In this document: positions 11,109-24,200 of the stretch, one piece after another
Layout of the letters: every line of letters begins with the position of its first letter
How positions within the stretch are numbered: position 1 is the first letter of the stretch
NCBI RefSeq assembly: GCF_014839805.1
Contig: NC_051128.1
Coordinates: forward strand, 11,918,466 to 11,982,465
Source of the DNA: Manduca sexta
Taxonomy: Eukaryota; Arthropoda; Insecta; Lepidoptera; Sphingidae
Length of the DNA stretch: 64,000 nucleotides
Direction: 5' to 3'
Made by a program: the position numbers and the translations under genes
Notes under the pieces: model-generated
Told to the model about the DNA's origin: nothing
Seen by the model: the letters and a program-made list of their open reading frames with translations, nothing else
Databases searched by the model: none

Positions 11109-14100
11109 TGAATACAATTAAATCATATCACTGAAGTAACAAAAAAAAATGTGTTTTATTTACATAGACTTTCTACGAAATTTCATTTTACATGTGTATC
11201 TCATTATTTATTGGTGTTGCAAATATATTATCTACTATATTCGATTTTAACTTTTGATAATTATATATCGTAGCGATATGTGCGTGAGCCTCATCGACTG
11301 TTTCACAAAACGAGCCTATTGAAATAAATCATTTTATTTGAAAGATTTGATTGTGAGATTTAAAAAAAAATATTTACTTTAAATATTACACTTAAAATGA
11401 ACTCTGCAAATATAAACGTTATTACATTTGGAAGGCATCCCGAAAAAAGTTAAGTAATCAAAAATCTTGTTTAGTTATCTCTGAAAATAATTACTTACTG
11501 CAAATAATTTTTTTTTCAAAGTTTCTTATTTTTAAAATTTTTCCCTTTATATCCGTAAATGATAATAATAACACTTACTTATGTAAAAAAAAACAGGTAG
11601 TTATATCTTTTGACGAATCGTGAAATTATTTGTATGAATTACTCAGCCATGACTTTTCGGTCTAAAATTATTATTTAATGACTCCAAGTTACTAATTTTT
11701 GGCACATTATTATTCAATAAGTTTGAGGTTGGTTGGAATTTATTCGAAACATAAAACCAGCGCCCATACAAAAAACGGACATGTCCTTTAAAAGTAAATA
11801 AAATGTTCAAAAAAAGCATAAAAACAATTGAGAAAAAAATATAATAATTTCTAATAATGAAACGAATAACAATAATTTATGATTATGTGAATGATTTAAC
11901 GAATTAAATAAACTGTTTAAGTAATTTATATAATTCAAAATTCAATCATAATATGCAGCTATTAAATCGGTAAAAAAAAATCAATAACTGTAAGTTGATT
12001 ATAGACTTTGGGTTTTAACTCAGCGAAAACTAAATAATTGGCTAAAGAAAGTAACTAAAATTTACAAACTGGACATGTGCAGCAATAAAATGTTAGCCTT
12101 GCAAATACTACTGTAATAAGAATTCAAATCTACGCCTACACTTATAATCTTTAAATGCCTCTAAATTCAATAGCATAACAATCGACTCAGTTTAACGATA
12201 AATGCGTCCACGTAAGACCGGTGTCAATACAAACATTGATAAAAAATGCGCTCTTTAACAAACCATTTTTATGTGATATATTTATTCTTTTCAAACAACA
12301 TCTGCAGCAATAAAAATGTTGGCCTTTCAATATTACTCTAATAAAAGCATATTACCACCTACACATAAAATCTTTAAACTCGCCTCAAATTCAATAAATA
12401 ATAATCGCTGCATATCGATAAATAGTCCAATTAACTACTTCAAAAAGGTGTTAAATAGTTCAAATTAGGATGAAAAAAAGGTATTTCGTTATTAACTCAA
12501 AAACTATTCATATTTAAGATAAAAAAAGGTCATTAAGAGGAAATAAAAAAAAAACAATATCTCCAAGAAGCTAATAATTTTAGGTCAATTATTTTAACTT
12601 TAATGTTAATACATAATATTTGTAAATACAGAGATTGGAATAAAATGTTATCGTCTAAGTTTTTGAAATAAAATAAAATAACAATTCAAATAATGAAATC
12701 TATTAACTATGATTTATTATTATAATATGAATTATTGAACGAATTGAATAAACTGAACAGTTTAAATTTTTACGATTCAAAATTCAATCATAATATTATG
12801 CAGCCATTGAATTTATTTAATAAATTAATTATAGACTATGGGTTTAAAGAGACCGAAAACTAAAAAACGGCTTAAAAAGTAGCTAATCATAATTTACTAA
12901 CAAAATATAGTTGTGACAAATATGGCGGAAATTGCTTTAAAATGATTATTTTTTAATACAACATAAAGTTTGGTTTGTTAAAAGTTAAAAAGAAGGTAAT
13001 CAGGCATATAATATGATGATATAAAATAATTAACATAATGTCGTTTCTTATTTGTTAAAAAATAATGCCAAAAATTTTAACAATATAAACACTGTAAATC
13101 GCGATTGTCTCCAAACTATAAAACTTTTGTTATTACGTTCCTTACGCCGACGATATGCATCTTACAAGTATAGGAATTATCGTCATAGCATAGACGTGCG
13201 CGCATCAATTTTAATTTCGTTTTCTATTATACACTCAGCAGCGGTTCGGTAGTGTTACGTAACGTCATTGCAGGTAGCCAACAGACTTACGACTGATATC
13301 GATCTATGCAATCGATCCCAAACCCCGCCTCCCAAACGTAGTAAAACAAATTTGCCAAGTTATTTTGACCCTTAGGGTGGTCGACCGCCAACTTTGCTGA
13401 TTGTACCTAAAGTGCTTTACATACATTCGCATTGATGAATATTTTGCGAATTTTGATCATTTATTTTATTTTAATAACGAACCGACGTCACTTGGAAAGA
13501 TGTCGTAAAATAGTATTAAAAGTTTTGTAAAAAATAAATATGCTAGTGTAGAAATTAGGGTACTCAAATTTTTGTTACATAGCATCATGATTTTTCTCTT
13601 TTCTGGATTGTTATTATAACCCAGGGCTCCCGAAAAGCTCTTTAGCCAGTTGCCATTTACAACTGCCGGCTCAACTCTAGATCCAGGCTGTCATTAAAAG
13701 AAAAACTTAACATCACTTTTCATTTTCTTTCTCCCACTTTCGCGTACAAAATTGATAAACCTTTATTCCAACTACAAAGACTATTACTGGCTGAAGTGAC
13801 TTCTACATAACCACTAAGGATATTGTAACTACGAGGTGCTTATGTAAGCATCACGAAAACTTATAAACAAAATCAATCCGGAACTGAGGATTACAAAACA
13901 CATCGCGGAACTTCAAAGTCCTCGTCATCCTGATAGACGTTGACGTGATATAATGGCCCGAATTGCATTAACTAATCCGTCAAACCGCAGCATTACAACA
14001 CAGCTGCTGGACTTGAAAATAGACAATGCGACGGAACCTAAAGTTGAATACTCTCATACCTAGCTTAGAGGAAAAAACGGACCTTAATGCGTATGGATAA

Positions 14101-17100
14101 AGTGGGTTTCCCTATAAATAGAGACCGCTGTGGGTGGTCTTTATTGACATTGATGAAAGAGGTCACCCGGGTTTGTGATAACCACCACGGACTGTCAATA
14201 GGCACGCTAACCGTAGAACAATGTGCTCCTGATTGTGGTGGGATTTGGGTCATAGTCTCCATTAATATAACTTATCAGGCTGTGACTAGGGGCTTTTTGT
14301 TTGGGTACCTTAACTATGGAGGGTCTGAAAATTAAAAAAAAAATAATTCTGATTTGAACACAATAAAATTGGAATTTGTACCCGGTACAGCGTTGGACAC
14401 ATTATAGAAAGACGAAATGAAAAAGATGGCGGGTAGCAGATTGATGGGGACTGCTCAAGACCGAGTAGGTTGGCATTCACTTGGGGATGCTTACGTCTAG
14501 GATTGATGACGATACGTTCACCTCGTGGTACTTAGTAAATTATGGGTGATCTGGTGTACTTTGAACAGGTAATCATTATAAGAGAAAGAATCAGAGTTTA
14601 TGTTAATTGAATTATTTTCTAACGTCACTATAACAGGTGCTTTTTCACATATGGGGTCTTATTCCCTATCCCGCACGTTATTTTAACAGTGCGTAACAAG
14701 CACGTAACACAACACATCATGTTTAGGACTATAGAAATTTGGCTTACAGAATACCATTCCACGCACATCTCTCAAGGATAACATGACACGGCCGCGTTTA
14801 CACTATCATACAGAATAAGGGCCCTGCACATTAGTTATCCTTCACTGCTTTAAAAAATGACGTGCTGAGACGTCAAAACACTTGATAGAATACGATTCCA
14901 CAACGTTATAGCCGGGAGATTACTATATTCACATTTTCATAAGATCGTTACTTTAGTTTTTACGTCCTTTTTTAATAATACTTTGTATGTTTCACTATCA
15001 TTATTTTTGCATTATAAGGCCATTAGTGTTGACGCCCCACGTACATTTTACCAGACTGATGAAACTGGCTTCAGCCAAGTTTCACGGCTAAACTAGAATT
15101 AATTATGAATTACTAAATTCAACAAAAATATTTTAATACATTATATAAATTTTATTCGGGTGTACATAATTTTAAATTCCTTAGTGCGTTTTTAGGTGAC
15201 GGCAAAAGCGAATCGTAAACTTAACTTTAAACCGACCGCACAAAAAATTAAAGACATTTTATTATTATTTATTGCACTTGTATTTTTATTGCGGATTTAA
15301 GAAGACTTCTTAGCGGTATCGTTTTTATAATCAAATTTCTGTGGAAATAATTTTATATAAATGTAAAACGAGATTCTTATTAGTTAAAAGACAACTGCAG
15401 CAGCACACTGAGGGTATAAATAGTACAGGTTCAATTACCAGGTCATTAATGTGAATGTTATTAAAAAATATGTTGTAATGGTGAAAAATGAGTGAAAACC
15501 TTTGAAACCAGACGTATGGAGCGACATGGTCATGAAAGTATTACTATTATATATCATAGTTTAATTATTACTTACGTACCCAAAGGTGAATACTGTAGGC
15601 TACTTGAACGAACAATTTTTTTTACAATTTCTAGTCCGACTCTAAATAAGACGCTAGTTTATACCTATGTAATTGATGATTGCGCCTTAGTAAATAATTA
15701 TCTTGTGACAACGAACCTGTTTAGCGAGCCACAGTTATCTATAAATGTATCTATATCTATAGGTATAATTTTTAGTCACATAAAGCTGAAGAGTTTGTTT
15801 GTTTGAACGCGCTTATCTCAGAAACTACTGGTTCGAATTGAAAAATTCTTTTAGGTTGGATAGCATATTTATCGAGGAAGGCTATAGGCTATACAGCAGT
15901 GGCGAAGGGTGAAATATTTCAAAAGGTAATCCGAGTCAAAAAATATGGCCTTATTTAACATATCGCTACCAATTTAACAGAAAACAAAACTAAGACAAAC
16001 GTAAATGAACCTAAATGGGAAGCCGGTAGGAATCGGGTGGTATGGACACTTGGCCACTGCTATACAGCATTACGCTATGACCAATAGGAGCGAAGTATGA
16101 ATGATAATGTTGCGAAAACGTATGGTATGGCCGTATACGGCCTATTTACAAATCCAGGTCTGGTATGTACAATATATAGTTACTAATTTCGTAGGCAATA
16201 ATTAACTTTGAATTACATAACTTACGTAAATTAACTCATTGAGTAATTATAAAACAATATTTTATTGCATTATCATGCTTATTAATAACGCTCCGAAACC
16301 CAGTGTTGATTTTATACTTTCCTTAAGTATTAGACACTCGGTTTGTGCCGCCAAATTTTTTTTTATAGACATTATTTGTAAATTTGCATATTACCGCGCA
16401 TATGTCACGAGCCGCCATTGAATTGTTCAAAGCCGATTGTTAGGAAAGGATCTTAAGACATTAACCTACGTTTGCGTACAAGTTTAATGTGTACTAGCAT
16501 AGTACCTATTCAGTATTCAGTCAGCAAACCTAGAAAGGGCGTAAGTTCGATTTCCCGGACGAGTATATCTAAGTTTTTCGTTTTGAAAACGCGTGTGTTC
16601 GAAATTTATGCCTGATTTAGCGATAAGTTTGATTTTATAAATCAAACAAAAAATACGTATATTTTCGACATATCTATATGCCCTGTGACATACTTTATGA
16701 GTTATATTAAAGTATAATCATTAAGAAAATCTGAAGCACTCTTTTTTTTTCCACATGATATAATTTGTTCATGCCTTTCAATGCCATATAGTAATATTTT
16801 GAATATCGTCAACACTCTAAATATCTTTGTTAGAAGTATTAATACGAGCCCTAGAAGGAGATTTTTTAAAAATGTTTATTAACATCAGATATCATTTTAA
16901 GAGGAGTAATTGATAAAAAAATATAAGGCTAAGGAACTTGATTACTTTCAGATGGAAGGAAGTTGTTCTAATTAAGACGAAATTTTAAGCACTTGGCTGA
17001 TTTAAATGGTATAAATTATATTATCAATATAAAGAATATTTTGGTAGTGTTAACATTGATAAGATTAAATAATTCAACAATTTTAAGAATATGCTATCAT

Positions 17101-17582
17101 ATAATGCTGTCCAACTAAACCTTATTAACTGGTATTGGAAAATTGTTTAAGATGGTAGGATTTAGAATTTTTCGTTTTATGCCATTGTAGCCAAGTATAT
17201 TAATTATAATCCAAGTCTATAACAAAAACATATAATAAAAAAGTCACAGACCAACTCAATATTAATTGCACTGTTTTTTTTTGTTTGTAATATTTATTTT
17301 TATATAATCAAAATAAATATAAGTTATTCAGCATGAGAACCAACAATGTTTATTTTTAAGTTGGTCTATAAATTAAGTTAACAATAACTAAATAGCAAGT
17401 TCAATGACCTAACTTAATTTCGCTAATGGATAGTTCCCAGTCCAACTAGACTAGTTAACTAATTAACTGTGTCACTTTAATTGACAATTTACGCTTTGAA
17501 AACTTAGTACACAAAATATGCGCTATACTTAGTTATAAAATAATATTTTTGTTAATTAAAAACTGTTTAATCTTCAACTCAC
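11109..17582. other. AT-rich intergenic stretch with diverged duplications
   Basis: No host exon is recognised. Two blocks (about 11830-12060 and 12650-12900) share motifs in order: 'aacgaatt.aataaactg', 'ttcaaaattcaatcataatat', 'gcagc.att' and 'attatagact.tgggttt'. A second pair (about 12073-12185 and 12301-12413) shares 'gcagcaataaaa.tgtt.gcct' and 'tctttaaa'. The ORFs near 13052 and 14065-14335 show no family features. Confidence 0.5.
15789..16121 (-). repeat. LINE-tail-like repeat family B, copy 1 (minus)
   Basis: On the minus strand this holds 'cctattggtcatagcgta', 'tatagccttcctcgataaa', 'cagtagtttctgagataagc' and a terminal 'gcgttcaaacaaac'. The same order is seen on the plus strand at 36538-36980, so this is one dispersed family, probably a LINE 3' end with a (CAAA)n tail. 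Confidence 0.6.
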
Positions 17583-17907
17583 CAGGACTTCATGGTGTGT
17601 CTTGATGCCGCGGTGCACCCACTGGACGTTGGGCGCCGGCATCGTGAGCAGTCCTCCACATGGAATCGTCACATTGGTTCCCTTGTCGGCTAATACCTCG
17701 CGAATATCCACATCTTCCGCGGATACCAATGGAAAAACTAAAAAAATAATGAATCTAAATTTCAATATCGAACCCAACATCGAAAAAATATAATAGATAT
17801 GTTTACATAGATCTTTGTCTCTTTTTTACAAGGATTTATATAATAAACAAATATTTACCTTCTATTCCAAGGCAGATCACAGGCAATAATACACGCTCGA
17901 AAAACAT
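17583..17907 (-). CDS. 5' exons of a secreted or membrane Ig-domain protein (partial)
   Basis: Two overlapping models exist. In the spliced model, exon 1 is 17859-17907 (ATG, 16 codons plus 1 base, GTAAAT donor). Exon 2 is 17583-17737 (TTTTTTTAG acceptor, GTGAGT donor, ending in phase 0). In the unspliced model, translation starts at 17780 and reads through the acceptor in the same frame. Both give a hydrophobic signal peptide ending FPLVSA, then EDVDIREVLADKGTNVTIPC. The 'G.NVTIPC' and the later 'VQWVHRG' are the first Cys and the Trp of an immunoglobulin fold. The second Ig cysteine must be in a further exon at lower coordinates, which I could not find. The gene faces away from Ksr. The protein family beyond Ig superfamily is not recognised. 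Confidence 0.65.
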
Positions 17908-19029
17908 TCTACTATAACTACATCTAGACACTCAATAAAAAAATCACACGAGCTACGTTTAATGTAAAAATATATTTTATTTCCTATTTTTTTTTATTAC
18001 ATTACACAGAAATAATTAAACGACGGAAGGCGAAATAATAGGAAACAAATTTCACAACAAACGTCTGCTCTTCATTGATATAAGTCATAGACTAAAAATT
18101 GGTTGTCATACACGAATGTTGTTGCAACAGTAAAAAAATAATTTGAGAAAATTGTTTGTATGTGTGTGTAAAGCTGATTATGCACTTATGTTATAGATAG
18201 AGATATGATTTACTTCCAAAAGAAAATAATTAAATTTTGTTACCTACCTATGTAAATAAATAATATTTACCGGCATTTTTAAACTGTAAAATGATCAACA
18301 TGTACTACGCAACTAGATTTACTACAATAAATTATGTCATTTTTATAGTTTGGAGGAACAGTAGGTTGATTCCCTATGCTACTCGCGATAACACACCGTA
18401 AACGCGTGTTGTCAAAACAAGCTCTAAACACAAACGCGTTTCATACACGCGCCACGATGTGTAATTGATAAATAGGTATTGTGTATGCCATACGATAGGT
18501 TGTCTATGCTTAATATTTTTTATATTACTATGTGTTAATGCGTTCAGAAATCTTTCATCCCCTCGAATCGGCAAGTATCGGTTTTTTGAAAAGGCTTTTT
18601 TTTGTTTGTATTCGTGATATTAAATGATGTAACTCGAATAAATTACTGCCAAACTTTATTTAATCCCATTTTTGTATATACTTAAATGTAAGAAACATGA
18701 AAGGAATATAAAAATAATTTAAAGAAATTTCTGTAGATTGTGATTGTTTTCAAACGAAAAATATAACTTCAAAATTATTGTCAAATGTCAATGTCATTGA
18801 CTTATTTACTTGATTTGTTTACTAAAGCCACATTTCAAAAATTGAATTGAATTGATATATTGAATGCTACTGAAGATTTTACACGAATGCTGTTATATGA
18901 ATAATAGTAAATGCTGTTGTGCTTATGCAGTTTATGTTAAATTAGCGCTAACAACGTATATTAATAGGAATTCTACGGACCTTCCATTATAAAATTTGTT
19001 GCAAAATCGACAAGGCATTAACTCAAATT

Positions 19030-19150
19030 CTTTTTTTTTTTATTTAGTTAAATAATGTGACGAGGATGCCGTTTACCTGATGATAAGCGATACGACCGCC
19101 CATAAACAGTTACAATGCCATCCGGAACTTTGAATTGTAAAGCACTATGT
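19030..19150 (+). repeat. SINE-like block, copy 2
   Basis: A T-run is followed by 'gacgaggatgccgtttacctg' and 'gataagcgatacgaccgccc', a layout I recall from lepidopteran short retroposons. An inverted relative lies at 1822-1920. Confidence 0.45.
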
Positions 19151-19580
19151 GACGTTCCACAGTAGGTTTTCAGAATGAGACAAAGATTTTAGGTCTTATA
19201 AAGTAATTACGCTAGTTACAATTTCCTCTAAACTGGTACACATCAGTGCATGGACACAGTTTAACTTGGCTATAGAAATAGACATTGCCGTAGACACCTT
19301 ATAACTATTAAGACAGACACTCACATATAACAGACTTACCAACAATAATTAAAATAAGTGTATATTGCCTATTAAACGTTATTTTTAAAAAATTATAGCT
19401 CTATTACCTAGTAACTTCTATTTGCCGCTCAACCGGCATTAATCTTTTGGAATAAAAAGTACTCTATTCAATCCACAGCTCACTGTCTGAGTAGCATATT
19501 TCATACACATTCATTTAGTTATTAAGGTGAAACTGATTAATTAACAAACATTCAAACTCATGTATAGAAATTTTACTTAA

Positions 19581-19812
19581 GGCGATACCTCAAGGTCCAT
19601 TTTCATACATTTTGTTTCGGCTTTAATCTGGGTAACTAAACAAGTATTGGCAAGTAAAGAATTTAAATTCACGTCTAGTTAGTGATTAGTTCTCGCAGTT
19701 GAAAGAAAAACGTAAAAATAATTAATAATCATGGATATTTCGGCCTTGTTTGTTTAGTTACCCAGATTAAAGCCGAAACAAAATGTATGAAAATGGACCT
19801 TGAGGTATCGCC
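19581..19812. mobile_element. TTAA-flanked inverted-repeat element, short form (232 bp)
   Basis: TTAA occurs at 19577-19580 and 19813-19816. The element ends are a perfect 63-bp inverted repeat starting GGCGATACCTCAAGGTCC. The inner sequence (from 'gtattggcaag' to 'catggatatttcggcc') is almost identical to the left arm of the longer palindrome at 35015-35372. It has no coding capacity. TTAA duplication is the hallmark of piggyBac-type transposition, so a non-autonomous piggyBac-like element is inferred. The end sequence is not a typical piggyBac terminus. Confidence 0.8.
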
Positions 19813-21254
19813 TTAAGTATATTATGTTATCTAAGACTGAACAACAAATAAAAAATAAAACAAAAATAATATGTTGTTAAAACTGAGTATATTTTACTAT
19901 TATTTATTTGGAATATCTTGCATTACATTCACTATCCTGAAAAGAAATTATTTTATTATTACATTTGATATTATCAGTTTTGTTAACATTAGTATTCAAT
20001 GTAAGATGCCTTTGGTCTCCTAAAATAAAAAAGAAAGTGTTTGTACAAACAATTTTAGATTTAACATGATTACATACTTTTGTTTGTAATTGTGTAAAAT
20101 TATTGGGATTACCTACATGAAATTTTTGCTTTGTTCCCCTGGATCGATATTCACATTTAGAAGATTTTGATATTTAATTTAAAGCTGGCTAAGCCCTTGA
20201 TTAAGACCTCTACCAATTACTTATAACAACAATAATGTATAACAAGTAAAAATTTCTTCAATAATCTTTATTGTTATCAAACTTTATAGGTACAAAACTT
20301 TCACCACAAAGAAACTACATAGTATTAATTGTAATGTACATAATTAAGAAAACATTGTTTAAAAAGATACCTTCATTAGTGTTTTATATTTGTTTGGCCT
20401 ATCTATTTACTAATAGAAATATTACATCGAAGTAATAAAAATAAACTTGATTGACCTCAATTGTTGTCAAAAGTCGGGTTGCCAGTAGTAAAGTAGCTTA
20501 TTTTTCACCGCTGAGCCCATAACACAAATTTGACTATCAAGATACAAAAACATAGGTTTGAATATTAATTCGATCATTTAGGATTTATGTTTGTTTTTGT
20601 TTCTGATAAGGTAGAATATTATATTTGAGTTTTCACGATGTAAAGAGGATACTATCGTCAATAGAAATTATACAGTCGTTGTATCTAAATAATTAATTTG
20701 TCTAAACGCGCATAGACGCGCTGGATTGCCGCACGTTATTTTGACAATTCGTAACATGCCCATAAGGCGGATGTGTCACACCTCATCGTGTTTATGAAAT
20801 GTCAAATTAGCATCCAGAATACTCTTACACAGTCATAACACGAAGTTAACGAAACACGCCGTGTTACAAGTTCGACATTGTCGTAGAGAATCATGCCCCA
20901 GAAGGTTTATAGAATTTACTATTATAAAAAAATAGAGTGAGATAAATTATAATCTTAACTTTTTATTGTTAATATATTTACTTGAGTTTATTACACAATG
21001 GATTCTTTTTATTTGTAACATATTATTTTCTGTCGGTATCATAGGCTTGAATGTCAACTGTCAAACTAATATTGTCTGTGGTATGACAAAATGCACGGAC
21101 ATAGACAAAAATATAGATTTTCTTTGGATATGGCCGCTGTATCGGCAATATAACATCTGTATTGTTTTGTATATTCATTTTTATAAAATGAATAAACTGT
21201 TTTTTATTTATATATAGTGTTTAGCAGACCGTGTACAGTGCTGTGATATTTGTA

Positions 21255-24200
21255 ATGGAAGCAGATAGCGAGTACGAAATAAAGAGAGTTCGTGATGCAA
21301 TTCAAACGATAGAGACGATCCAGTCAATGATCGACGTTTCAGCTGACAGGCTCGAGGGTTTACGAACACAATGTTCCACAAGCGCCGAACTGACGCAGCA
21401 GGAGATCCGGACCCTGGAGGTAGGTTCAAGGTTCATTATACGCTAGCGTAGGGGTAGGGAAACAGTGGGTGCCCTTGAAATGCGTGTGTCGATCGTTGGT
21501 GACAAGGACTCTGGCTTTTCTGCGGGACCGAGGTGAATAGTTCATTGCCGTTAGGAAAGGGGTGTGAGACGCGCTCTTCTCACCTTGAACCAGTTTTTGC
21601 AACAATATAGTGGCGTACTTGTTGAATAGAAATGCTTTTACCAACTTTATACTAAGTTTTTAATTTCATTTTTTCGTTGATTTTATAAATGTACGGTTGG
21701 GTATAAAATACATGTTTGTTCGTCTAATGATGGCACGTGAATAGTTTGTGGATGATGGGAGGGAGTATTTGTAGAGGGATCATGGTGTTTGTTGAATCAA
21801 TAGAATGTGTACTGGTGACCTGGTACGGTACACAGATAAGATTAGACAAGCAGATCTTACTCACAATGTTGCAGGAGATTTTATTTTTATCTATTTTCGT
21901 TGATTATATTATTTTAAATTTTATTTCAGTTAAAATTTTAAGTTAAAAAATTTACAATCAACCAGTGTTCGAAAATCACAATTCATTATATGTTATAAGA
22001 TATTACATAAAAATAAGAGCTTATAATGATATATAAATAGTTTGATTACATAAATAGTTTTCAAGTATTCCTTAGTCACAAAATTTGTTTATGACAAATT
22101 ATAAAAATACAGTAACGTTTTACAATATAAAAGTGCTACACATAGGAATAGTGAATAAGTTTATTGATACAAATCTATTTGTATTTTTATGAGCAAAAGT
22201 GATACAATTATTGATAAAAATAGAAATTGACTTAAAATATTCTGAAGTCATTCTACTAAATAAGTAATTTTATATTTGGCAAATGTTCACATAAGCCAAG
22301 TTATTCATGTCTATTTTTTTAAACTTGCTATTCACTGTGTTAAATATACTGTGGACTGCAATGTAATAATTTAATTTATATTTTGAAAGTTTATAAGATT
22401 TTTATTTATTGTATTTGTTAATGGTATTACTGTAAATTTAAGACAGTCCATAATAAATTGGGTGAGTTTGACTTAACCAACAACTAGCACTCCTGTATAT
22501 AAAATTGCAGTACCAATGAGATCCTAATCTTAAAATGAAAACTACATATAACACCAAAAACCTTGACATTTGACATCGGGCAAGAGGAAGCTATTGGTAG
22601 ATACCAAACATTATTGAGGAGCGTAATCAGTCTGTTTATTAAAAAAAACACTATATTATAGGGCCCAGCTGAAATATATGCAACCTAAGTACCAACTAAG
22701 ACAATATTGGTTAATAGTATTGAATATAATTTCAAATCAAGTGTTGTTCTTTGTACATTTTATGAGAATTCATTGCAAAAATAGATAATCTGTCAATCGA
22801 GGTGCAAGTTGACAGATAAGAGATATGAGGTACTATTCTGCAAAATAAGAAACCACATAGACTTTATCTTGAGATTGTACATTGATACAACAATTACATA
22901 TGATGTCCAAAGCTGATAACATGATGTTTGGCACTTGAGAGTTGAGGGAGGTAAACAGCTCTATCATGAGAAATACAGTTGTTTACTATTGGACAAATAT
23001 ATGCTTCGTTACTTCATTCTTTGCGGGTTGAACCAAACATGAATATGAACTATTAATGCAATTAATGATTTTAATTTTAGTTTTATTGATAAATAATATT
23101 TATATGCCATAAATAAAAAGGGTTGGACAAATAATCACTGGTGGAAATAACACTTTTAAACTAGAAACTTATCAAAATTATTAATACTGACAATGCAATA
23201 TAATCATATGATATATAATGGCATTAAATTGATGCATGCCACGCTTCAATTGATTTCTCTTATGTGAAAGTGTCTTTATACATTCTTGTATATCACCAAG
23301 TAGAAGTGTGTAATATATATGATTACTGAATACATAACATTATGTAGCAAAGCAACTAAAATAAAAATAAACACACAGTTTTCATAACCCACTGCAAACC
23401 GAGAAATAATAAATCTTTCTATTTGGATTAACAACAAATTATTAAATAAAACAAAGTAATATTTGCAATTGATGTTGTTATGTTTGGATTTGCTCCATAA
23501 TTTAAAATGAACATTGTTTTTGTACATATAAGTCAGTGTTTTTTCTTAGCACCAATTGGAGATGTTATGATTATTTTTTTTTACATAAATAATTTTTCAC
23601 AGTTTTATATAAAAAAATATAATATTTTAAATAGCAATTATTTTAAAGGTCCATAATAACCATCTGAGGGGTGATGACGACTTCATACTTCTCATTATTC
23701 CCACAATTGATAAAAATTAAGTTTTTGGAAATAGTCATTAATTTAATTCAAATCATCATTCCATTTTCCCTATTGTTTGTGCAGTATATTGCAGTACTGT
23801 ATAATGAGGTTATTTAATGTTGTATTCCTTGAGGAAAAATCTGTATTTTCGTCCATTATTGAGAAAGAAATACTAAATTAAATAGGTATAATTTAGTGAC
23901 TAAAAGGGAAACATTAATGATAATGTAACAGTTACAAATATGAGAACCAAGAGATTGTGATCTATCAACTAACAATAATAAAAAGCTTCATATGGATTGC
24001 CAATAAAATATTAACAAAATTAGTACATAATTTATTCCATAACATTTATTGAACGAGAAACTTAATGTAATGTTTGTAATTTATTTGAAATAGTAAAATG
24101 GTTCATTCCCATATTATTAAGTAGGGTTTGGATAGGTACAGATTGTGCGTATAGTGCCATCTGCCATTACGAAGGAGCCTCAGATAACTCGCGTGGCATC

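Larger units (their letters stand above)
17908..21254. other. Intergenic between the Ig gene and Ksr, two divergent 5' ends
   Basis: The stretch contains a SINE-like block (19030-19150) and a TTAA-flanked inverted-repeat element (19581-19812). A block near 20720-20900 shares 'cgcacgttatttt.aca..gcgtaac' and 'catgttta'-type motifs with 14660-14720. No exon is recognised. Both neighbouring genes start at its edges, so their promoters must lie here, but I can name no motif. Confidence 0.5.

Noticed and set aside
14065..14335. Overlapping ORFs on both strands near 14.1-14.3 kb
   Set aside because: Both strands are open by chance in a GC-richer patch. No motif, splice site or family is recognised.
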